From: Chitinophaga pinensis
Lineage (GTDB): Bacteria; Bacteroidota; Bacteroidia; Chitinophagales; Chitinophagaceae
Length of the DNA stretch: 5,653 nt
Direction of reading: 5' to 3'
Assembly: GCA_945866165.1 (NCBI GenBank)
Contig: CAMBGO010000156.1
Span: forward strand, 1-5,653
Positions 1 to 5,653 of the stretch are shown here, one piece after another (the stretch's first letter is position 1; every line of letters starts with the position of its first letter). The notes under the pieces are model-generated. The model worked only from the letters and a program-made list of their open reading frames with translations. It did no database searches and was not told where the DNA came from. The translations under genes and the position numbers were made by a program.

Positions 1-1097
1 GGACCAGCAGCATGTCCATTGAATCCTAATGGATGCGTATAGATGCTTGGAACAATACCCTCAGCCTTCGCCTGATTCAATGATGCCAGCAAGATCTCAT
101 TCCCACTTCTTCCAGTTTTATAATTAGAGGTAAGGATATCTTGCAAACGATTTCCATTGGCGAAAGCTTTCTTGATTGAAGCAGGTGCATCCATTTCTCC
201 AGGTAACAACACATAGGCATGTTGTTGAACATCAGTATTCAATCGTAAATAAGTAATTCCAAAATCAACATGCAATAAATCACCGGGTCTAACTACATCA
301 TCTTTGGGCCTGTCAGAAAAATTTCGAAGATGTTCAAAACTCAAAGAATCACTTCGTTGAATTGAAACAGAAGGATGAAACCAAGTGGTTAGACCAAGAC
401 TAGTAACTTTTTGTCTGAACCACCAAACTAAATCATCTGAGGTAGTAATACCAGGAGTAACCACCTTATCCGAAAATCCTTCTTTGATAATCTCGTGTGA
501 AATTCTAACAAGCTGTGTATAAATTTGCATCTCACGTTCTGTTCTTGTCTCCATCCATCCCACTGCAAGCGGCTCAGCAGATACAACACGACCCGACAAT
601 TCCTTTCCCAATTTTTCCATCAACATAACATAATGCGTATGATCCAATCCATCTGCATGACCAAAATCCTTTGAAGTATTGACCGCAATTTTCTTGGGAT
701 TTCTTGTTTTAATGATATCCAACAATGCATCAAATTGATCAGGAAATTTTTTCATGTCCCAAGAAGCCTTGATAGATTCACCTACATTGTATCGTGCAAT
801 TGCCAGCTTCTCAATTTTTTTATTCTTAACGTCATTGAAAAAAACAATCATAGTAGTTCTTCTGGCCGACAACCAAGTAGAGGGAAGCATCGTTCTCAAC
901 ACAGGATCTTCATTATACTCTCTTGAAATAATCACCCACATATCAATGCCTGTACGTTCCATCAGCATTGGTAAAACGGTATTGAATCGTTCTTGTAGAA
1001 TTTCATCGACTACACGAGACTGCTCACGTTCAGAAAGAACTTGTGCACTAGCAATTTGTGAAAAAGAAACAAATAAAATGAGGAAAATATACTTCAT
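1..1097 (-). CDS. Exported M24 metallopeptidase, Xaa-Pro aminopeptidase-like (C-terminus cut by window edge)
   Basis: Predicted secreted or periplasmic two-metal peptidase that would remove N-terminal residues from peptides, probably Xaa-Pro bonds. 365 complete codons are visible. Residues 1-19 form a Sec signal peptide (Lys-2, hydrophobic core, ASA before Gln-19, so signal peptidase I cleavage near 18/19). Residues 35-180 are a creatinase-N-like domain. From about 190 the pita-bread catalytic domain begins: HVDFG gives metal ligand Asp278, Asp289 follows 11 residues later as in aminopeptidase P and MetAP, and THPLGFNGH supplies metal ligand His355 and, seven residues on, His362 at the position of the catalytic second His. 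The two Glu ligands should lie past the edge. The ATG at 1097 is chosen because an in-frame TGA lies three codons upstream and the signal peptide starts there. There is no Shine-Dalgarno. It lies 83 bases downstream of the helicase gene on the same strand, so co-transcription is possible but not shown. Family assignment is firm; exact substrate is not. Confidence 0.9.
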   Translation of the reverse strand, partial: MKYIFLILFVSFSQIASAQVLSEREQSRVVDEILQERFNTVLPMLMERTGIDMWVIISREYNEDPVLRTMLPSTWLSARRTTMIVFFNDVKNKKIEKLAIARYNVGESIKASWDMKKFPDQFDALLDIIKTRNPKKIAVNTSKDFGHADGLDHTHYVMLMEKLGKELSGRVVSAEPLAVGWMETRTEREMQIYTQLVRISHEIIKEGFSDKVVTPGITTSDDLVWWFRQKVTSLGLTTWFHPSVSIQRSDSLSFEHLRNFSDRPKDDVVRPGDLLHVDFGITYLRLNTDVQQHAYVLLPGEMDAPASIKKAFANGNRLQDILTSNYKTGRSGNEILLASLNQAKAEGIVPSIYTHPLGFNGHAAG

Positions 1098-1180
1098 ACT
1101 AAATCATTTTAATTTTAAACTGTGTATTTATTCTTAAAGATAATAAAGAAGGTATTGATAAATTACTTGTAGTTTAAGTA
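1098..1180. other. Short AT-rich gap between helicase and peptidase genes
   Basis: These 83 bases separate two genes on the minus strand. A TATCTTTA (minus strand, 1135-1142) resembles the Bacteroidota -7 element TAnnTTTG except for its last base, but no TTG lies 17-23 bases upstream of it, so I do not call a promoter. A 6-base inverted repeat (TTGATA at 1155-1160 with TATCAA at 1179-1184, 18-base spacer) overlaps the helicase stop codon. It is too weak and lacks a clean U-tract, so it is not called as a terminator. Whether the peptidase has its own promoter is open. Confidence 0.4.
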
Positions 1181-3622
1181 TCAACTAATAATTCTCAACT
1201 TCGCATAATTCAACATGATCTTTTTTTCACCATTCAATTCAAACTTAATTGTTGCAATGGGATTGTGTGATGCTCCTTCCATCTTCAACACTTCGCCAAA
1301 ACCAAATTTTTGGTGTTCTACTTTTTGACCGGCTTTTAATTCAGATGTATCACTGGGAACAAAATCTGGAGAAGGCTGGTGAATGATTGGTTTGCTTACT
1401 GATGGAGTCAATGGGAGATAGCCCGGCTTTTCTTCTTTTTTTCTTGGCTCATTAAAATAACTAACATCATCACTACTGTTGCCACGTTGTGCTCCCCAGC
1501 CTTTCATACGGTCGGAAGCGGAGGGACCTCCATTATTTCTAAAACCACCACTCGCATTTGACTTATCAATTGAATCTTCAGGCAATTCCTTAATAAACCT
1601 GCTAGGCTCGTTTTGTACTACCTGTCCAAACTTATACCTGGTGTTTGCATATGTTATCCATAACTTCTGCTTTGCCCTAGTGATTACAACATAAAACAAA
1701 CGACGCTCCTCTTCCAACTCTTCACGTGTATTGATGCTCATTGCATTGGGAAACAACATCTCTTCCAAGCCAACGGCAAATACACAAGAGAACTCCAACC
1801 CCTTTGCAGCATGGATGGTCATCAACTTTATTGTATCAGCATTTTCATCCTTTTGATCTGAATCAGTCAACAGAGATATCTGTTGAAGATAAGCCGACAA
1901 CAATACATCCTCACGCAAAGGCCGATCGGGAATGGGTTCTTCAAATAAACCATTGTTTTCTTCACTAGTTGATTTCTTAAATTCTGCTCCTGGATCCTCC
2001 ATCACAACACCATCTTCATCTATTTGGGAACGGTTTTGTTTATCATCAACCCATTCTTTAATTGAATTTAATAGCTCCTGAATATTTTCATATCGCTGTA
2101 TTCCTTCTGTGCTTTTATCATTAAACAATTCCTTAACCAATCCTGTTTGCTTGCCAACATGAAAAGCAACATCATAGGCATTGCTCTTCTTCAGCATACT
2201 GGTGAAGCTTTTAATCATCGTCACAAAATTCTCAATTGCTTCTAGTGTACCAGCCCGGAATCCAAAGGAACCTGCACGTGTCAATACTTCCCACAGACTT
2301 ATATTCTGTTCATTTGCAACAAGAATCAATTTATCAAGCGATGTTTTACCAATGCCACGAACAGGATAGTTGATGATACGTTTCAGCGCTTCCTCATCTT
2401 GAGAATTGACAATGATGCGTAAATAAGCGATATAATCTTTTATTTCTTTTCGTTGATAAAAACTGATGCCGCCAAAAATTGTATATGGCAAATTCATTCT
2501 TCTCAGCGCCTCTTCAAATGCACGACTTTGCGCATTGGTTCTATATAAAATAGCAAACTCTCTATTAAAAAAATGATTTCTTAATTTCTGCTCCTGAATA
2601 TTATCAGCAATATACTTCCCTTCATCATTATCAGTCATGGTTCGCACCACCCGAATCTTTTCTCCCTCGAGATTTTCAGTCCACAACTCTTTTTCAATTT
2701 GTTCCTTGTTGTTTCCGATCACTTCATTGGCAACCTGTAATATATTTTTTGTGCTGCGGTAATTCTGTTCAAGCTTTACAAGCTTTACATCATCATAATC
2801 TTTTCTGAACAATAAAATATTCTCAATAGTAGCCCCGCGGAAACCATAAATTGATTGCGCATCATCACCCACCACACAAACATTTTCATGTGCAGCACCA
2901 AGTAACTTGATAATTTCATACTGAGCAGGATTGGTATCCTGATACTCATCAATCATGATATAGCTGAACTTATGCTGGTATTTATGCAATGCATCAGGAT
3001 GATTTTTCAGAATCAAATAAAATTGAAGAAGCAAATCGTCAAAATCCATTGCACCATTTTTAAAGCACCTCTTTGCATAAGCACTATAAATTTGTGAAAT
3101 AGCAGGCCTATTTGCACGGGCATCTTCCTGTTGCAAACCATAATCATTTGCATAATCTTCTGCCGTTACCAATGCGTTTTTTGCCGATGATATCCGATTA
3201 TAAACAGTAGATGGTTTATAAATTTTATCATCCAGATTGAGTTCATTGATTACAGTCTTCAATACACTTTTTGCATCATCTGTATCATAAATCGTAAAAC
3301 TTTGAGGATACCCAATTCGACTTGCTTCTGCCCTTAGAATACGCGCAAAAACTGAGTGAAAAGTTCCAATATATAAATTCCGGGATTCATTATTTCCTAA
3401 AATATGCTCAACCCGCTCCTTCATTTCCTTGGCGGCCTTATTGGTGAAAGTGAGAGCAAGAATCCTAAAAGAATCAACACCGTTCGCCATCAGGTGCGCT
3501 ATACGGGTCGTCAGCACTTTTGTCTTACCGCTACCCGCACCGGCAATAATCATCAAAGGGCCTTTTGTATGCAACACCGCTTCCCGCTGCTGGGGGTTCA
3601 GCTCATTCAGGTAATCAGACAT
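1181..3622 (-). CDS. pcrA: ATP-dependent DNA helicase, UvrD/PcrA type
   Basis: Superfamily 1A 3'-5' DNA helicase, cytoplasmic. In this family it unwinds DNA in nucleotide-excision and mismatch repair, clears replication-transcription conflicts and dismantles recombinase filaments. All motifs are intact in the 813 residues: Q motif LNPQQREAV (8-16), Walker A AGAGSGKTK (27-35, Lys33), Ia LTFTNKAAKEM (57-67), GTFHS (86-90), Walker B IDEYQDTN (224-231, Asp225/Glu226), III VGDDAQSIYGFRGA (251-264), IV EQNYRS (285-290), a 2B-domain RGIGKTSLDKL (422-432), V TIHAAKGLEF (602-611) and VI EERRLFYVVITRAK (638-651). Residues about 525-570 are an acidic loop before motif V. Residues about 686-762 are a Gly/Ser/Pro-rich, probably disordered linker. 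Residues 763-813 (KVEHQKFGFGEV and onward) match the C-terminal Tudor-like domain that binds RNA polymerase in PcrA. It is longer than B. subtilis PcrA or E. coli UvrD (roughly 720-740), mainly through loop and linker. The start is fixed by an in-frame TAA four codons upstream. It is divergent from the lipoprotein gene. UvrD and PcrA cannot be told apart firmly here. Confidence 0.97.
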   Translation of the reverse strand: MSDYLNELNPQQREAVLHTKGPLMIIAGAGSGKTKVLTTRIAHLMANGVDSFRILALTFTNKAAKEMKERVEHILGNNESRNLYIGTFHSVFARILRAEASRIGYPQSFTIYDTDDAKSVLKTVINELNLDDKIYKPSTVYNRISSAKNALVTAEDYANDYGLQQEDARANRPAISQIYSAYAKRCFKNGAMDFDDLLLQFYLILKNHPDALHKYQHKFSYIMIDEYQDTNPAQYEIIKLLGAAHENVCVVGDDAQSIYGFRGATIENILLFRKDYDDVKLVKLEQNYRSTKNILQVANEVIGNNKEQIEKELWTENLEGEKIRVVRTMTDNDEGKYIADNIQEQKLRNHFFNREFAILYRTNAQSRAFEEALRRMNLPYTIFGGISFYQRKEIKDYIAYLRIIVNSQDEEALKRIINYPVRGIGKTSLDKLILVANEQNISLWEVLTRAGSFGFRAGTLEAIENFVTMIKSFTSMLKKSNAYDVAFHVGKQTGLVKELFNDKSTEGIQRYENIQELLNSIKEWVDDKQNRSQIDEDGVVMEDPGAEFKKSTSEENNGLFEEPIPDRPLREDVLLSAYLQQISLLTDSDQKDENADTIKLMTIHAAKGLEFSCVFAVGLEEMLFPNAMSINTREELEEERRLFYVVITRAKQKLWITYANTRYKFGQVVQNEPSRFIKELPEDSIDKSNASGGFRNNGGPSASDRMKGWGAQRGNSSDDVSYFNEPRKKEEKPGYLPLTPSVSKPIIHQPSPDFVPSDTSELKAGQKVEHQKFGFGEVLKMEGASHNPIATIKFELNGEKKIMLNYAKLRIIS

Positions 3623-3650
3623 ACCTGCAAGTTAATATAAATCAGTTGTA

Positions 3651-3671
3651 GGTTATTGGTTATCTGTTAGT
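3651..3671. repeat. Three degenerate 7-base tandem repeats in the helicase leader
   Basis: GGTTATT, GGTTATC and TGTTAGT follow one another with a period of seven bases. The first two differ at one base and the third is more diverged. The tract overlaps the predicted start of the helicase transcript. It may be a relic of slippage or a pair of protein-binding half sites; nothing else in the sequence decides between these. Confidence 0.4.
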
Positions 3672-3676
3672 AGAAT

Positions 3677-3711
3677 CGAAAATAATGAAGTTATTTTTCA
3701 ACATTGGCAAA
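3677..3711 (-). promoter_or_regulatory. Candidate Bacteroidota-type promoter for the helicase gene
   Basis: On the minus strand TTTG (3708-3711) is followed after 23 bases by TATTTTCG (3677-3684). This matches the TTTG / TAnnTTTG pattern used by the Bacteroidota primary sigma factor with one mismatch in the -7 box, and the spacing is at the upper limit. Transcription would begin near 3670, leaving a leader of about 48 bases before the ATG at 3622. It is the best candidate I found by eye in the divergent region for this direction, but such weak motifs also occur by chance in AT-rich DNA. Confidence 0.35.
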
Positions 3712-3752
3712 CGGAAAATTAAAGTGCCGCCATTTATGAATGTTAAAATTAT

Positions 3753-3776
3753 GTTTAAGAAAAAAATGCCTTAAAC
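3753..3776. repeat. Perfect 7-base inverted repeat in the divergent intergenic region
   Basis: GTTTAAG (3753-3759) and CTTAAAC (3770-3776) are exact inverted copies around a 10-base spacer that is mostly A on the plus strand. It lies about 67 bases before the lipoprotein ATG and upstream of the candidate helicase promoter. It could be an operator for a dimeric regulator or a weak hairpin. The arms contain only two G/C bases each, so as RNA it would be unstable, and it has no U-tract in the proper place on the plus strand. Confidence 0.4.
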
Positions 3777-3842
3777 CCAATCATTTGTTTCAAGTCTATT
3801 AGATACTCGAGTGCGTTTCTAAAACTATTAAAATAAATAAAA

Positions 3843-4703
3843 ATGAAAAAAACTCATTCAACCCTCCCCCTGATCTTACTATTCATTGGTTTTGCAATTT
3901 CCTTCACAGCATGTGATAAATCTGATGTTCCTAAAACCGATACATTTCAATTATTTCTTACTGATGGTCCTGGTGATTTTCAAAAAGTGAATATTGATAT
4001 CCAAAAAGTTGAAATAAAGGTCGACAATGATTCGATGCATATGAACGACGATAGATTTGGTTCAAACGACAACGACAATGATGACCACCTTAAAAACAAA
4101 GATGAATTTGGAGAATGGATAGACTTGAAATTCACTCCTGGAATTATTGATGTACTAAGTCTAAGAAACGGTGTTGAAACAAAACTCGGTGAAGCTGAGA
4201 TTGCTAAAGGAACAGTAAGGAAAGTTCGAATCACTTTAGGCTCTAACAACTCAGTTATAAAAGACAGTGTAACATATCGACTTGGTTTGATTAATCCCAC
4301 CAATAATTATCTGTATGTAAAATTATTTAATGAACACAAACAAAAGGCATCTAGCAATAGCACGAAGGCATGGATTGATTTTGATATCGCAAAATCAATT
4401 GTGGAAGTAAATGGCGCATTTTTCCTCAAACCAGTATTAAGACCATTCTGTGAAATCAACTTTGCTGCCGCACAGGGCAAGGTATTACCTGTGGGAATTA
4501 AAGCAACGATAAGCTTTAGTGATGGCGCAGGATTCAATGCGGTAGCACTTCCAGCTCCTAGTGGTGAATTCAAAATACGCGGACTTAAAGAAGGAAACTA
4601 TACGATCACATATGCTGCTGATGGATATATTACGCAAACTAAAACTGCAACAGTTAAAAAAGGTGAGCTAACAAAACTTTCAGAAGTAACGCTGATAAAA
4701 TAA
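3843..4703 (+). CDS. DUF4382 lipoprotein with C-terminal carboxypeptidase-regulatory-like domain
   Basis: Predicted cell-envelope lipoprotein of 286 residues with unknown biochemical role. Residues 1-24 are a lipoprotein signal: Lys-Lys at 2-3, a hydrophobic core, and the lipobox FTAC with Cys24 as the lipidated residue, followed by Asp-Lys-Ser-Asp. Residues about 34-200 match DUF4382: FLTDGPGDFQKVNIDIQKVEI at the start (split here as 38-58), GEWIDL (90-95), a GxVRKVRITLG strand (123-133) and IDFDIAKSIVEVNGAFFLKPV (178-198), the conserved DFD-S-I-V pattern. Residues about 212-286 form a beta-sandwich like CarboxypepD_reg domains, with the hallmark SGEFKIRGLKEGNYTITY (240-257) and a following GYITQT. 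An Asp/Asn-rich insertion at 61-82 (8 Asp, 5 Asn) sits inside the DUF4382 part. The start is fixed by an in-frame TAA three codons upstream and by the signal peptide. It is a single-gene unit with its own terminator. DUF4382 proteins are common in Bacteroidota envelopes, but I know of no established function; surface exposure is an inference. Confidence 0.92.
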   Translation: MKKTHSTLPLILLFIGFAISFTACDKSDVPKTDTFQLFLTDGPGDFQKVNIDIQKVEIKVDNDSMHMNDDRFGSNDNDNDDHLKNKDEFGEWIDLKFTPGIIDVLSLRNGVETKLGEAEIAKGTVRKVRITLGSNNSVIKDSVTYRLGLINPTNNYLYVKLFNEHKQKASSNSTKAWIDFDIAKSIVEVNGAFFLKPVLRPFCEINFAAAQGKVLPVGIKATISFSDGAGFNAVALPAPSGEFKIRGLKEGNYTITYAADGYITQTKTATVKKGELTKLSEVTLIK

Positions 4704-4724
4704 GTTTGTTTTGAATTGAATGTT

Positions 4725-4756
4725 AGGGGCTGTTCATTTGTAACAGCCCTTTTTTT
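4725..4756 (+). terminator. Intrinsic terminator after the lipoprotein gene
   Basis: GGGCTGTT (4727-4734) pairs perfectly with AACAGCCC (4742-4749) around a 7-base loop, can be extended by G-T and A-T pairs, and is followed directly by a run of seven T (4750-4756). It starts 21 bases after the lipoprotein stop codon. On the other strand the stem is followed by CCTAACATTC rather than a T-run, so it should work chiefly in the plus direction, although the hairpin also lies just past the end of the convergent deacylase gene. Confidence 0.93.
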
Positions 4757-5653
4757 ATTTATGTTGTTTTATAGAAGTGCCACTTCTAACACCTGTGTGT
4801 TTGGCATTTTCTATTACAAGTTTCCCATTCACCAATACATATTCAATTCCTTTAGTATACTGATGAGGAGATTCATATACTGAAAGATCCTGAATGGTAT
4901 TTTCATCAAAGATCAGGATATCAGCATTTTTTCCCTCTAATAATAACCCACGTTCATGCATACCAAATTTCTGTGCAGGCAATGATGTCATCCTCCTGAC
5001 AGCCTCTTCAAGTCCAATCACTTTTTCTTCTCTTACATACTTCGCAAGCACCCGTGCATTGGTACCATACCCACGGGGGTGCGGCATGCCTTTGCCATTG
5101 CTTACACCGGCATCCGCTGCAGGCATGTTAAAAGGATAGCGCATAAAATATACCAGGTCTTGTTCATTCATGGTATGATAAATCATTTGCGCATTGGCCA
5201 ATGCTAGCATATCTAAAATGGTATTGGCCTCATTGATAAAATTACTTTTTCTTCCGTTTTCAATATTGATCTGCGTAATGCTTTTACCATTCAATGTTGA
5301 ATCTGGCGCAAAGCCCGCTACAACAGCAAAGCTGTAATCTTTCTGGTTATCCCTTTTTTGAGATGCTTTCATTCCTTCTACTATCTTTTTACGAATAGAA
5401 GGATTTTTCATTTTTACCCTCAGCGAATCGAGGCCACCTTCAAGTGACCAATCAGGTAAGCGCACAGCTAGGTTGGTGCTGCTAGCTGTATAAGGATACT
5501 GATCAATGGTTACATCATAGCCTTGCTTGCGGGCATCCATCACCATTCCCAATGTTTCTTCTGAGCGACCCCAATTGCTTTTACCAGTCACCTTGAAATG
5601 AGAGATCTGCACAGGAATACTCGCCTCTCTTCCTATTGTCAATGCCTCATCAA
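4755..5653 (-). CDS. N-acyl-D-amino-acid deacylase family amidohydrolase (N-terminus beyond window edge)
   Basis: Metal-dependent amidohydrolase of the D-aminoacylase group, which hydrolyses N-acyl-D-amino acids to the free D-amino acid and a carboxylate. Only the C-terminal part, about 299 residues, is visible; a full member is near 500. The frame is open to the edge, and codons before the TTG at 5642 read Asp-Glu-Ala, continuing a typical helix, so that TTG is not the start. Numbering from it: PVQISHFK (10-17) carries the barrel His15 that binds metal in this family, DQYPYTASST (47-56) is the following strand, MPAADAGV (173-180) holds the likely catalytic Asp177, and PHPRGYGTNARVLAKYVRE (187-205) is the family signature. 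MTSLPAQKFGM (218-228), RGLLLEGKNADILIFD (231-246) and YVLVNGKLVIENAKHTGVRSG (from 268) form the return to the small beta domain. It converges on the lipoprotein gene 51 bases away. Bacteroidota relatives are often exported, but the N-terminus needed to tell is missing. Dihydroorotase- or hydantoinase-like alternatives fit less well. Substrate is inferred. Confidence 0.92.
   Translation of the reverse strand, partial: DEALTIGREASIPVQISHFKVTGKSNWGRSEETLGMVMDARKQGYDVTIDQYPYTASSTNLAVRLPDWSLEGGLDSLRVKMKNPSIRKKIVEGMKASQKRDNQKDYSFAVVAGFAPDSTLNGKSITQINIENGRKSNFINEANTILDMLALANAQMIYHTMNEQDLVYFMRYPFNMPAADAGVSNGKGMPHPRGYGTNARVLAKYVREEKVIGLEEAVRRMTSLPAQKFGMHERGLLLEGKNADILIFDENTIQDLSVYESPHQYTKGIEYVLVNGKLVIENAKHTGVRSGTSIKQHK

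Larger units (their letters stand above)
3623..3842. other. Divergent intergenic region between helicase and lipoprotein genes
   Basis: These 220 bases must contain the promoters for both flanking genes. I see a candidate for the helicase direction (listed separately) but no convincing TTTG / TAnnTTTG pair for the lipoprotein. A TTTG at 3784-3787 is followed after only 16 bases by TACTCGAG, a poor match. The last 20 bases before the lipoprotein ATG are almost all A and T with no Shine-Dalgarno, as is usual in Bacteroidota. No open reading frame or RNA gene is visible within it. Confidence 0.6.

Noticed and set aside
735..1137. Plus-strand open frames across the peptidase gene
   Set aside because: They lie opposite a clear M24 peptidase with signal peptide and metal ligands, overlap each other, and show no recognisable domain.
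1155..1184. Inverted repeat TTGATA / TATCAA as a terminator for the helicase gene
   Set aside because: The stem is only six A/T-rich pairs with an 18-base loop and no clean T-run follows on the minus strand, so it is not a credible intrinsic terminator.
3664..3680. CTGT near the helicase promoter as half of an E. coli-type LexA box
   Set aside because: The required ACAG at eight bases distance is absent, and Bacteroidota do not generally use that box.
3980..4573. Minus-strand open frames opposite the lipoprotein gene
   Set aside because: They are antisense to a protein with a clear lipobox and conserved domains, and their translations have no family features.
5640..5642. TTG as the start codon of the deacylase
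   Set aside because: The frame stays open to the window edge, the preceding codons read Asp-Glu-Ala as expected inside the family, and the visible part lacks the N-terminal half of the fold.
1..5653. A linked system for peptide or D-amino-acid scavenging formed by the peptidase, lipoprotein and deacylase
   Set aside because: The three genes are in separate transcription units, split by a housekeeping helicase, with differing orientations and no shared regulatory sequence that I can see.

Overview
The window looks like a piece of chromosome from a member of the Bacteroidota, most likely the Chitinophagaceae or a near relative. The DNA is AT-rich, the start codons follow A/T-rich leaders without a Shine-Dalgarno sequence, one candidate promoter fits the Bacteroidota TTTG / TAnnTTTG type, and all four proteins resemble Bacteroidota versions of their families. 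The family-level placement is an inference from general resemblance; no ribosomal or marker gene is present.

Layout. Positions 1-1097 (minus strand) hold the N-terminal two thirds or more of an exported M24 metallopeptidase of the Xaa-Pro aminopeptidase type, cut by the left edge. Positions 1181-3622 (minus) hold a complete UvrD/PcrA-type DNA helicase of 813 residues, lying 83 bases upstream of the peptidase in the same direction. A 220-base divergent intergenic region (3623-3842) separates the helicase from a plus-strand gene (3843-4703) for a DUF4382 lipoprotein with a C-terminal carboxypeptidase-regulatory-like beta domain. A strong intrinsic terminator (4725-4756) follows. Its U-tract runs into the stop codon of a convergent minus-strand gene (4755-5653), an N-acyl-D-amino-acid deacylase (D-aminoacylase family amidohydrolase) whose N-terminus is beyond the right edge.

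How the genes relate. PcrA is a housekeeping repair helicase and has no evident functional link to its neighbours. The peptidase and the deacylase both fit turnover of peptides or acylated amino acids, and the lipoprotein is probably a surface or periplasmic envelope protein, but they lie in three separate transcription units and nothing shows that they act together. No stretch longer than 220 bases lacks a gene. I see no RNA gene, mobile element, CRISPR array or phage gene. This reads as an ordinary core-genome segment; the findings are modest local oddities, and I do not see a new biological system here.
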